Shown here: piece after piece, positions 54,608-62,250 of the stretch
How the letters are laid out: the number at the start of each line of letters is the position of its first letter
How positions within the stretch are numbered: position 1 is the stretch's first letter
NCBI GenBank assembly: GCA_016703785.1
Contig: JADJBM010000013.1
Span: 62,001 to 126,000, forward strand
DNA from: Betaproteobacteria bacterium
Lineage (GTDB): Bacteria; Pseudomonadota; Gammaproteobacteria; Burkholderiales; Rhodocyclaceae
DNA: 64,000 nt
Direction of reading: 5' to 3'
Position numbers and translations under genes: made by a program
Notes under the pieces: model-generated
The model's input: the letters and a program-made list of their open reading frames with translations, nothing else
What the model was told of the DNA's origin: nothing
Databases searched by the model: none

Positions 54608-55975
54608 ATGACCCTGACACCCCTGACCGCCCTTTCCCCCCTCGACGGCCGCTACGCCGGCAAGGTCGAGGCGCTGCGCGCGCATTTTTCGGAATTCGGC
54701 CTGATCCGCAACCGCGTGCGCGTCGAGGTGGCCTGGCTCAAGGCGCTGGCGGCCGAAGCGCATTTTGCCGAGATCCCGGCTTTTTCCGCGGACACGCAGA
54801 CGGAACTGGACGAGGTGGTGTCGTCCTTCTCCGCCACCGACGGCGAGGCCATCAAGGCCATCGAGGCGCGTACCAACCACGACGTCAAGGCGATGGAGTA
54901 CTGGCTGAAGGAACGCCTGTCCGACAACGCCGAGGTGATGGCGGTGGCGGAGTTCATCCACTTCGGCTGCACCTCGGAAGATATCAACAATCTCTCCCAT
55001 GCCCTCATGCTGCGGGACGCGCGCGAGGCCAACCTGCTGCCGGCGCTGGATGCCGTCATCGCCCGCCTGGTGGAACTGGCGCACGAACATGCCGAACAGC
55101 CGATGCTTTCGCGCACCCACGGTCAGCCGGCCAGCCCGACCACCCTGGGCAAGGAGATGGCCAACGTCGCGGCGCGCCTCAAGCGCGCCCGTGTGCGTGT
55201 CGCAGCGGTGCCGCTGACGGCGAAGTTCAACGGTGCAGTGGGCAACTACAACGCGCACATGGCGGCCTACCCGGCTTTCGACTGGGAAGCTTTCGCGCGC
55301 CGCTTCATCGAGTCCTTCGGCCTGGAGTTCAATCCCTACACCATCCAGATCGAGCCGCACGACGCCATGGCCGAACTGTTCGATGCGATCGCCCGCGCCA
55401 ACACCATCCTGCTCGACCTGAACCGCGACATCTGGATGTACGTCTCGCTGGGCTACTTCAGGCAGAAGCTGAAGGCCGGCGAGATCGGTTCCAGCACCAT
55501 GCCGCACAAGGTGAATCCGATCGATTTCGAGAATTCGGAAGGCAATCTCGGTCTGGCCAACGCGATGCTGCGCCACCTCGCCGACAAGCTGCCGGTTTCG
55601 CGCATGCAGCGCGACCTGACCGACTCGACCGTGCTGCGCAACATGGGCGTGGCCTTCGGCTATGCGCTGCTGGCCTACGACTCCTGCCTCAAGGGCCTGG
55701 GCAAGCTGGAGGCCGACCCGGCGCGCCTGCGCGCCGACCTGGCCGACTGCTGGGAAGTGCTGGCCGAGCCGGTGCAGACGGTGATGCGCCGCTACGGCGT
55801 GGAGAATCCCTACGAGCAATTGAAGGAGCTCACGCGCGGCAAGGGCATCACCCGCGAGGGCCTGCATGCCTTCATCCAGGGACTGAAGATTCCCGCCGCC
55901 GAAAAGCAGCGGTTGCTGGGCATGACGCCGTGGAGTTATGTCGGCAAGGCGGTCGAACTGGCCAAGAGGATCTGA
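54608..55975 (+). CDS. purB: Adenylosuccinate lyase
   Basis: A 455-residue fumarase/aspartase-superfamily enzyme acting twice in purine synthesis (SAICAR to AICAR and adenylosuccinate to AMP). LTALSPLDGRYAGKVEALR at the start, the catalytic region SRTHGQPASPTTLGKE and the signature GSSTMPHKVNPIDFENSEG are intact. Full length. Confidence 0.97.
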   Translation: MTLTPLTALSPLDGRYAGKVEALRAHFSEFGLIRNRVRVEVAWLKALAAEAHFAEIPAFSADTQTELDEVVSSFSATDGEAIKAIEARTNHDVKAMEYWLKERLSDNAEVMAVAEFIHFGCTSEDINNLSHALMLRDAREANLLPALDAVIARLVELAHEHAEQPMLSRTHGQPASPTTLGKEMANVAARLKRARVRVAAVPLTAKFNGAVGNYNAHMAAYPAFDWEAFARRFIESFGLEFNPYTIQIEPHDAMAELFDAIARANTILLDLNRDIWMYVSLGYFRQKLKAGEIGSSTMPHKVNPIDFENSEGNLGLANAMLRHLADKLPVSRMQRDLTDSTVLRNMGVAFGYALLAYDSCLKGLGKLEADPARLRADLADCWEVLAEPVQTVMRRYGVENPYEQLKELTRGKGITREGLHAFIQGLKIPAAEKQRLLGMTPWSYVGKAVELAKRI

Positions 55976-55977
55976 GC

Positions 55978-56292
55978 ATGGGTTTTGCCGAGAACCTGAA
56001 GAAAATGCCCGGCGTGGCCCACCTGGAGGCGATCCGCCTCCTCGATGGCGAGGAGGTCGTCGCCACCATCGAACACAAGTCCGGCCAGGTGGGGTCGTTG
56101 ACCCTCTACAACCATCTGGCACAGATCTACGGCGCCATTACCCCGGATGCGGCGCGCGACGGCCTGGAGCTCTTCGCCGAGCATACTGAGGACGCCCGCG
56201 CCAACCCCGGCAAGCATCCCAATGTCGATCGTCTGCTGAAGCTGGTGGAGGAGGGACGGGCGTTGCGCGTCAAGCACGTGTTCTATTCCTGA
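55978..56292 (+). CDS. DUF2322-like small protein
   Basis: A 104-residue protein: MGFAENLKKMPGVAHLEAIRLLD, then IEHKSGQVGSLTLYNHLAQIYG. This fits the uncharacterised DUF2322 family as I recall it. It starts 2 bases after the purB stop, so it is co-transcribed with it. No catalytic motif is seen. Confidence 0.75.
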   Translation: MGFAENLKKMPGVAHLEAIRLLDGEEVVATIEHKSGQVGSLTLYNHLAQIYGAITPDAARDGLELFAEHTEDARANPGKHPNVDRLLKLVEEGRALRVKHVFYS

Positions 56293-56313
56293 GCGGGACG
56301 AGCGCCCAAGAAA

Positions 56314-56335
56314 AAGGCCCGCCTGGGCGGGCCTT
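56314..56335 (-). terminator. Hairpin terminator for the secDF transcript
   Basis: AAGGCCCGCC and GGCGGGCCTT form a 10-base-pair stem with a 2-base loop. On the minus strand it is followed by a T run (the AAAAA at 56311-56315), so it should end the yajC-secD-secF transcript. It may also act on purB from the other side. Confidence 0.7.
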
Positions 56336-56359
56336 CGCCGTCTTGTGGCGGCTGACTTT
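56336..56359 (-). repeat. Bipartite motif copy 12
   Basis: Exact, spacer CCGCCACAAG, intergenic, directly adjoining the secF-side terminator hairpin. Confidence 0.8.
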
Positions 56360-56381
56360 GGCTTCGGCCGCCGCTTCGCGG

Positions 56382-56408
56382 CTTAACCTCGGTCATGCCC
56401 GAGGTTAG
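56382..56408. repeat. Inverted repeat in the purB/secF intergenic region
   Basis: CTTAACCTCGG and CCGAGGTTAG pair around a 6-base loop. The 170-base gap 56293-56462 also holds the terminator, one exact and one degenerate bipartite motif, and no gene. Confidence 0.6.
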
Positions 56409-56438
56409 CCTTCGCCGAAAGTTGGCCGAAATTCGACT

Positions 56439-56462
56439 TGCCGCGTCGTAGCAACTGACTTT
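56439..56462 (-). repeat. Bipartite motif, degenerate copy
   Basis: AAAGTCAG intact and GCGGCA in the second half, spacer TTGCTACGAC, immediately after the secF stop codon and 80 bases from copy 12. Confidence 0.4.
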
Positions 56463-57392
56463 TCAAACGACGGCTTCTTCCTTGGGCTTCTGCGGCTTGA
56501 TGAACTGCTCGCGCGAGACGCCGAGCCACATCACCAGCGGGCTCGCCACCAGCACCGATGAATAGATGCCGAAGAGGATGCCGATGGTCAGGGCCATGGC
56601 GAAGTAGTGCAGCACTTCGCCGCCGAAGATCAGCATCGACAGCACGGCCAGCTGCGTGCTGCCGTGGGTGATGATGGTGCGGCTGATGGTGCGCGTGATG
56701 GCGTTGTCGATGACCTGAGGGATGGTCGCCTTGCGCATCTTCCTGATGTTCTCCCGCACGCGGTCGAACACCACCACCGACTCGTTTACCGAATAGCCCA
56801 GCACCGCCAGCACGGCGGCCAGCACCGGCAGCGAGAATTCCCACTGGAAGAAGGCGAAGAAGCCGAGGATGATCACCACGTCGTGCAGGTTGGCGATGAT
56901 GGCCGAGACGGCGAAGCGCCATTCGAAGCGCAGCGCCAGATAGATGATGATGCCGATCACCACCAGCAGCAGGGCGATGGCGCCGTTCTCGGCCAGTTCC
57001 CTGCCGACCTGCGGGCCGACGAATTCCACTCGCTTGAGCTCTGCGCCTGCCTCGGCCTGCTGTAGCACCCCCGTAACGCTGCTGCCCAGCGCGGCGGAGT
57101 CTTGCCCCGGCTTGAGCGGCATGCGGATCAGCACATCGCGGCTGCTGCCGAAGTTGACCACCTGGGTGTCGGTGTAGCCGGCCTTGGACAGGGCATCGCG
57201 GATCTGCTGCGTGTCGGCGGCCTGGGGGTAGCTCATCTCGATCAGCGTGCCCCCGGTGAACTCGACGCTGAAGTTCAGGCCTCTGGTCGCGAGGAAGACC
57301 ACTGCGGCCAGGAAGGTGATCAGCGAGATGACGTTGAACACCAGCGCATGGCGCATGAAGGGGATGTCTTTCTTGATTTTGAAGAATTCCAT
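56463..57392 (-). CDS. secF: Protein translocase subunit SecF
   Basis: A 309-residue six-helix membrane subunit that uses the proton gradient to help protein export. FSVEFTGGTLIEMSYP follows TM1 and the cluster VLGYSVNESVVVFDRVREN is the SecF signature, with RTISRTIITHGSTQLAVLSML after it. 11 bases separate it from secD. Confidence 0.97.
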   Translation of the reverse strand: MEFFKIKKDIPFMRHALVFNVISLITFLAAVVFLATRGLNFSVEFTGGTLIEMSYPQAADTQQIRDALSKAGYTDTQVVNFGSSRDVLIRMPLKPGQDSAALGSSVTGVLQQAEAGAELKRVEFVGPQVGRELAENGAIALLLVVIGIIIYLALRFEWRFAVSAIIANLHDVVIILGFFAFFQWEFSLPVLAAVLAVLGYSVNESVVVFDRVRENIRKMRKATIPQVIDNAITRTISRTIITHGSTQLAVLSMLIFGGEVLHYFAMALTIGILFGIYSSVLVASPLVMWLGVSREQFIKPQKPKEEAVV

Positions 57393-57403
57393 GGCCTATT
57401 CCT

Positions 57404-59266
57404 TCACTTCCATGACACGTTGCCGATCGCCAGCGTGGCCAGCTTGCGCCGGCCGCCGTAGACCAGGTTGACGATGCCGCGCGAGACCACCACGGCGCTG
57501 AACATCGAGGTGAGGATGCCGAGGCAATGCACCACGGCGAAGCCGCGCACCGGGCCGGAGCCGAAGATCAGCAGCGCCAGGCCGGCGATGAGCGAGGTGA
57601 CGTTCGAGTCGAGAATGGTGCCGAAGGCGCGCTCGTAGCCGGCGGTGATGGCCGCCTGCGGCGTGACCCCGTTGCGCAGTTCCTCGCGGATGCGCTCGTT
57701 GATCAGCACGTTGGCGTCGATGGCCATGCCTAGCGTGAGCGCGATGGCGGCAATCCCCGGCAGCGTCAGCGTCGCCTGCAGCATGGACAGCAACGCTATC
57801 AGCAGCAGCAGGTTGGTGGATAGCGCCACTACCGAGATCAGCCCGAACAGCAGGTAATAGATCGTCATGAAGACGGCGATGGCGGCGAATCCATACAGCG
57901 TGGAGTTGAAGCCGCGTTCGATGTTCTCGGCGCCCAGGCTCGGACCGATGGTGCGCTCCTCGATGATTTCCATCGGTGCGGCAAGGCTGCCCGCGCGCAG
58001 CAGCAGGGCGACGTCGTTGGCCTCCACGGTGCTCATGCGGCCGGAAATCTGCACTCGGCCGCCGCCGATCTCCGTGCGGATCACCGGGGCCGTGATGACC
58101 TCGCCCTTGCCCTTCTCGATGAGCAGGATGGCCATGCGCCGGCCGACGTTTTCCCGCGTGACGTCCTTGAAGATGCGCGCGCCGGCCGAATCGAGCGTGA
58201 GGTGCACCGCCGGCTCTTGCGTCTGGTTGTCGAAACCGGGCTGGGCGTCGGTGAGGCGGTCGCCGGTGAGGACGACCTGTTTTTTCACGAGCAGCGGCCC
58301 CCCGCTGCGCTCGACGTAGTATTCCGTGCCGACGGGGGGCTGGCCCTTGGCGGCTTCATCCATAATTGCCGGGTTCTGGCTGTTTTCGTCGTCTACCAGG
58401 CGCACTTCCAGGGTGGCGGTACGTCCAAGGATGTCCTTCGCCTTGGCCGTGTCCTGCACGCCGGGCAGTTGTACGACGATGCGGTCGGCACCTTGCTGCT
58501 GGATCACCGGCTCGGCGACGCCGAGTTCGTTGATGCGGTTGTGCAGGGTGGTAATGTTCTGCTTGAGGGCGAATTCCTGGATGCGTTTCTGCGCTTCCGG
58601 CTTGAGCGTGGCGGTCAGCTTGAAGTCCGCGCCATCCTGGACTTCGGTCAGAAGCAGGTCGGGCTGGCTGGTCTCGATGGCGGCACGCGCCTTGTTGCGG
58701 GTGTCGGCATCGCGGAAGCGGATGGCCAGCAGGTCGCGCTCGCGTACGATGCCGGCGTGGCGCACGTTCTTGTCGCGCAGCATGGAGCGCAGATCGGCGG
58801 AGGTTGAGTCGAGTCGCTTGCTCAACGCTCCCTTCATGTCGACCTGCAGGAGGAAATGCACGCCGCCGCGCAGGTCCAGCCCGAGGTACATGGGTTGTGC
58901 GTGCAGCGATGTCAGCCAAGCCGGCGAACGGGACAGCAGGTTGAGTGCCACCACGTAGGAGGCGTTTTCAGGATCCGGATTCAGCGCGCGCTCGATGATG
59001 TCCTTGGCCTTGAGCTGCGTTTCGGCGTCGCTGAAACGCGCGCGCACGCTGTTCTGGTCGACGAAGATGCCGCTGTGGGCGATGCCCGCCGCCTTGAGCG
59101 TCTCCTCGACACGGCCGAATGTCTTCATGTCGACCTTGATGGCCGTCTTGATGCTGGAGACCTGCACTGCCGGCGCCTCCCCATAGAAATTGGGCAGCGT
59201 GTAGAGCAGTCCGAGGGCCATCGCCGCAGCGATGAGGAGGTACTTCCAGAGCGGGTAACGGTTCAT
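57404..59266 (-). CDS. secD: Protein translocase subunit SecD
   Basis: A 620-residue membrane protein. TM1 (YLLIAAAMALGLLYTLPNF), the large P1 head with LGLDLRGGVHFLLQVDM, and five further helices including TLGMAIDANVLINERIREEL, the proton-relay Asp region. Together with SecF and YajC it forms the accessory translocase complex. Confidence 0.97.
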   Translation of the reverse strand: MNRYPLWKYLLIAAAMALGLLYTLPNFYGEAPAVQVSSIKTAIKVDMKTFGRVEETLKAAGIAHSGIFVDQNSVRARFSDAETQLKAKDIIERALNPDPENASYVVALNLLSRSPAWLTSLHAQPMYLGLDLRGGVHFLLQVDMKGALSKRLDSTSADLRSMLRDKNVRHAGIVRERDLLAIRFRDADTRNKARAAIETSQPDLLLTEVQDGADFKLTATLKPEAQKRIQEFALKQNITTLHNRINELGVAEPVIQQQGADRIVVQLPGVQDTAKAKDILGRTATLEVRLVDDENSQNPAIMDEAAKGQPPVGTEYYVERSGGPLLVKKQVVLTGDRLTDAQPGFDNQTQEPAVHLTLDSAGARIFKDVTRENVGRRMAILLIEKGKGEVITAPVIRTEIGGGRVQISGRMSTVEANDVALLLRAGSLAAPMEIIEERTIGPSLGAENIERGFNSTLYGFAAIAVFMTIYYLLFGLISVVALSTNLLLLIALLSMLQATLTLPGIAAIALTLGMAIDANVLINERIREELRNGVTPQAAITAGYERAFGTILDSNVTSLIAGLALLIFGSGPVRGFAVVHCLGILTSMFSAVVVSRGIVNLVYGGRRKLATLAIGNVSWK

Positions 59267-59315
59267 GTCTCGGTGCGGGGCGGCTCGACCGCCCCGGTGT
59301 GAAGCGTGAAAGGAA

Positions 59316-59648
59316 TCAGAGCGACTTCAAGGTGCCCTTGGGCAGGACCGCCGTGATGGCATTCTTCTGCACCGCGATCTCGACATTTTCGGCGATCTCG
59401 ACACTAATATAGGTCTCACCCATCTTGGTGATGCGACCGGCAATGCCGCCGTTGGTCAGCACCTCGTCGCCCTTCTGCATGGCTTCCACCATCGCCTTGT
59501 GTTCCTTGGCGCGTTTCATCTGCGGGCGGATCATGAGGAACCACAGGACGACGAACATCAGGATGATGGGCAGCATGCCCATCAGCCCGCCGGTCGGGTC
59601 GCCACCGGCTGCAGGCGCAGCTTGCGCCCAGGCATTGGAAATCAGCAC
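59316..59648 (-). CDS. yajC: Preprotein translocase subunit YajC
   Basis: A 110-residue single-helix membrane protein: MLPIILMFVVLWFLMIRPQMKR, then MQKGDEVLTNGGIAGRI and ISVEIAENVEIAVQKNAI. First of the yajC-secD-secF genes, downstream of tgt as in E. coli. Confidence 0.95.
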   Translation of the reverse strand: MLISNAWAQAAPAAGGDPTGGLMGMLPIILMFVVLWFLMIRPQMKRAKEHKAMVEAMQKGDEVLTNGGIAGRITKMGETYISVEIAENVEIAVQKNAITAVLPKGTLKSL

Positions 59649-59710
59649 GTTTGTCTCCGTGAAGGAATTGAAAAACCGCGAAATTATAACAGCTTGGCCA
59701 TGGCGCCCGC

Positions 59711-60808
59711 CTAAATTTGCCGCAATGCCCGGAATTCGGCGACATAGTCGTCAAGCCGTCCGGCGGCGATGGCGTTGCGCAGTTCAGCCATGAGCTGCTG
59801 GTAGTAGAACAGGTTGTGCAGGGTATTCAGGCGCGCGCCGAGGATCTCGTTGACCCGCTGCAGGTGGTGCAGATAGGCGCGGGTGAAGTTGCGGCAGGTA
59901 TGGCACGCACAGGTTTCGTCGAGCGAGCGGGTGTCCGTGGCGTGAATGGCGTTGCGGATCTTCACGGTGCCACGGCGGGTGAACAGCCAGCCGTTGCGGG
60001 CATTGCGCGTCGGCAGGACGCAGTCGAACATGTCGATGCCCTGCTGGACGGCGTTCACCAGGTCTTCCGGCGTGCCGACCCCCATCAGGTAGCGCGGCTT
60101 GTCTTGCGGCAGGTGCGGCGCGGAGTGGGCGAGGACGCGCCGCATGTCGGACTTCGGCTCGCCCACCGAGAGCCCGCCGATGGCATAGCCGTCGAAGCCG
60201 ATCTGCACCAGGCCCGCAAGCGACTCGTCGCGCAAATCCTCGAACATGCCGCCCTGGACGATGCCGAACAGGGCATTGGGATTGCCTTCATGGGCGCGCC
60301 TGGAGCGCTCGGCCCAGCGCAGGGACAGTCGCATCGACTTCGCCGCCTCGGCGTGCGTGGCGGGGTAGGGCGTGCACTCGTCGAAGATCATGACGACGTC
60401 GGAATTCAGCACGCGCTGGATGCGCATGGATTCCTCCGGCGTGAGGAACAGGCGGTCGCCGTTCACCGGCGAGGCGAACCTGACGCCTTCCTCGCTGATC
60501 TTGCGCAGCGCGCCCAGGCTGAACACCTGGAAGCCGCCCGAGTCGGTGAGGATCGGCCCGTCCCAGCCCATGAAGCGGTGCAGGCCGCCGTGGGCGGCGA
60601 TGACCTCCAGCCCCGGCCGCAGCCAGAGATGGAAGGTGTTGCCGAGCACGATCTGGGCGCCGAGGGCCTTGACTTCGTCCGGCGACATGGCTTTGACCGA
60701 TCCGTAGGTGCCGACCGGCATGAAGGCGGGCGTGTCGACGCTGCCATGGGCCAGGACCAGCTTGCCGCGGCGAGCAGCGCCATCGGTGGCGAGCAACGAG
60801 AACTTCAT
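59711..60808 (-). CDS. tgt: Queuine tRNA-ribosyltransferase
   Basis: A 365-residue enzyme that replaces guanine-34 with preQ1 in Asp, Asn, His and Tyr tRNAs. LAHGSVDTPAFMPVGTYGSVK, the catalytic ILTDSGGFQVFSLGAL and PTRNARNGWLFTRRG, and zinc ligands CACHTC with a later His. Overlaps queA by ATGA. Confidence 0.97.
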   Translation of the reverse strand: MKFSLLATDGAARRGKLVLAHGSVDTPAFMPVGTYGSVKAMSPDEVKALGAQIVLGNTFHLWLRPGLEVIAAHGGLHRFMGWDGPILTDSGGFQVFSLGALRKISEEGVRFASPVNGDRLFLTPEESMRIQRVLNSDVVMIFDECTPYPATHAEAAKSMRLSLRWAERSRRAHEGNPNALFGIVQGGMFEDLRDESLAGLVQIGFDGYAIGGLSVGEPKSDMRRVLAHSAPHLPQDKPRYLMGVGTPEDLVNAVQQGIDMFDCVLPTRNARNGWLFTRRGTVKIRNAIHATDTRSLDETCACHTCRNFTRAYLHHLQRVNEILGARLNTLHNLFYYQQLMAELRNAIAAGRLDDYVAEFRALRQI

Positions 60809-61839
60809 GATGCGTCGTTCCGCGAAATGAACATGGCATCGCCGTAGCTGAAGAAACGGTAGCGTTCGGCCACAGCGTGCCTGTAGGCCTGGCGCATGTT
60901 CTCCATGCCGCCGAAGGCCGACACCAGCATCAGCAGTGTCGATTTCGGCAAATGGAAATTGGTAATGAGGGCATCGGCTGTGCGGAAGCGGAAGCCCGGA
61001 AGGATGAACAGTCCGGTTTCGCCAGGGCCGGCGATAATCTCGCCTTCCTGCGCGGCGGCTTCCAGCGCGCGCAGGCTTGTCGTGCCGACGGCGATGATGC
61101 GCCCGCCGCGCGCATGAGCGGTGGCCAGAGCGTCGACCGTATCGGCGGGAATGACGTAGCGCTCGCGATGCATCTGGTGGTGCGCAAGATTATCAACCCG
61201 CACCGGCTGAAAGGTGCCGGCGCCCACGTGCAGCGTCAGCCAGGCGAGTGCCACCCCCTTGTTGCGCAGCGCTTCGAGCAGGGCCGCGTCGAAGTGCAAT
61301 CCGGCCGTCGGTGCGGCCACCGAGCCGCGCTCGCGCGCATAGATCGTCTGGTAGCGCGCCTCGTCGTTCACCTCCGCCTGGCGCTGGATGTAGGGGGGCA
61401 ATGGCAGCTTGCCGTGTCGTTCGACGAGATCCACCAGGTCGTCTGGGCCAGGAAAGCGAAGCAGGTAAAATTCGCCTTCGCGCGCCACCACCTCGACGTC
61501 CAGCGCGTCATCAAGGACGAGTCTGCTGCCGGGCTTGGGGGCATGACTGGCGCGCACCTGGGCCAGTGCTTCGTGCCGGCCGATCGGACGTTCGATTAGC
61601 ACCTCCACTCGGCCGCCGCTGTCCCTGACGCCGCGCAGGCGGGCATGCAGGACGCGCGTATCGTTGAACACCAGCAGGTCACCCGCACGCAGCAGCCCGG
61701 GCAAATCGGAGAAGCGCCTGTCTTCAAGATGGGCGTTTCCCACGACCAGCAATCGACTGGCCGTGCGTTCCGCTAACGGCGACTGGGCGATCAGTTCCGG
61801 CGGTAGGTCGTAATCGAATTCGGCCAGAGAAAACGGCAT
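60805..61839 (-). CDS. queA: S-adenosylmethionine:tRNA ribosyltransferase-isomerase
   Basis: A 344-residue QueA that transfers ribose from SAM to preQ1 in tRNA to make epoxyqueuosine. FDYDLPPELIAQSPLAERTASRLL, SVAAPTAGLHFDAALLEAL and TLHVGAGTFQPVR are diagnostic. It heads the queA-tgt-yajC-secD-secF run on the minus strand. Confidence 0.97.
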   Translation of the reverse strand: MPFSLAEFDYDLPPELIAQSPLAERTASRLLVVGNAHLEDRRFSDLPGLLRAGDLLVFNDTRVLHARLRGVRDSGGRVEVLIERPIGRHEALAQVRASHAPKPGSRLVLDDALDVEVVAREGEFYLLRFPGPDDLVDLVERHGKLPLPPYIQRQAEVNDEARYQTIYARERGSVAAPTAGLHFDAALLEALRNKGVALAWLTLHVGAGTFQPVRVDNLAHHQMHRERYVIPADTVDALATAHARGGRIIAVGTTSLRALEAAAQEGEIIAGPGETGLFILPGFRFRTADALITNFHLPKSTLLMLVSAFGGMENMRQAYRHAVAERYRFFSYGDAMFISRNDAS

Positions 61840-61845
61840 ATTTGT

Positions 61846-61875
61846 TTGATTCCGGGGCGCCGGATGCGGGATAAT
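61846..61875 (+). promoter_or_regulatory. Likely sigma-70 promoter of the tRNA-Leu transcript
   Basis: TTGATT (61846-61851) and GATAAT (61870-61875) with an 18-base spacer. The leader then contains a GCCCGC/GCGGGC hairpin (61890-61909) and the tRNA-like remnant before the real tRNA. Confidence 0.5.
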
Positions 61876-61913
61876 GCCGGCTCTTCGCGGCCCGCTATTT
61901 TACGCGGGCTCAC

Positions 61914-61975
61914 GCCAGGATGTCGGAATTGGCAGGCGCAGCAGGGGCCGGAGCCAAAATCCGACACCGACAGTA
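61914..61975 (+). pseudogene. Degenerate tRNA-Leu-like sequence
   Basis: It begins GCCAGGATGTCGGAATTGG and continues CAGGCGCAGC, aligning with the 5' half of the functional tRNA-Leu 76 bases downstream (GCCGGGATGGCGGAATTGG). AAAATCCGACACCG also matches past the anticodon loop. The T arm and 3' acceptor are missing. It looks like a partial tandem duplicate that has decayed. Confidence 0.65.
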
Positions 61976-61989
61976 AGTAGGGCATCCCT

Positions 61990-62076
61990 GCCGGGATGGC
62001 GGAATTGGTAGACGCAGCGGACTCAAAATCCGCCGGTGGCAACACCGTGGGGGTTCGATTCCCCCTCCCGGCACCA
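61990..62076 (+). tRNA. tRNA-Leu (CAA)
   Basis: An 87-base tRNA. The acceptor stem GCCGGGA (61990-61996) pairs with TCCCGGC (62066-62072), followed by an encoded ACCA. The anticodon stem GCGGA/TCCGC holds the loop CTCAAAA, giving anticodon CAA that reads UUG. A long variable arm (GGTGGCAACACC) marks a class II tRNA, and GGTTCGATTCC is the T arm. Confidence 0.96.
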
Positions 62077-62135
62077 TCCTTTAGACATGGAGAGACCATT
62101 CAGTGAGTGGCTTTTGGTCGGGAGTGGCTGTAAGT

Positions 62136-62149
62136 TTGATAATAATCAA
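62136..62149 (+). promoter_or_regulatory. FNR/DNR box of nirS
   Basis: TTGATAATAATCAA is a perfect TTGAT-N4-ATCAA palindrome. A -10 TATAAT lies at 62197-62202, placing the box near -66 from the expected start. This lies between the usual class I positions; a weaker -10 at about 62172 would put it near -41. It implies activation by low oxygen or NO. Confidence 0.9.
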
Positions 62150-62250
62150 GGAAGCAGGCCTGTAATAGGCAGAATCTTGCGTCAGCACAAAAACCGTATA
62201 ATTTTTGGGCTCTTTCCATTTACTGGGTTCTTCGTTGAGGGAGAAAACAC

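Noticed and set aside
61900..62100. Genomic island boundary at tRNA-Leu
   Set aside because: No integrase, no direct repeat of the tRNA 3' end and normal nirS promoter follow; only a decayed 5' duplicate is seen.
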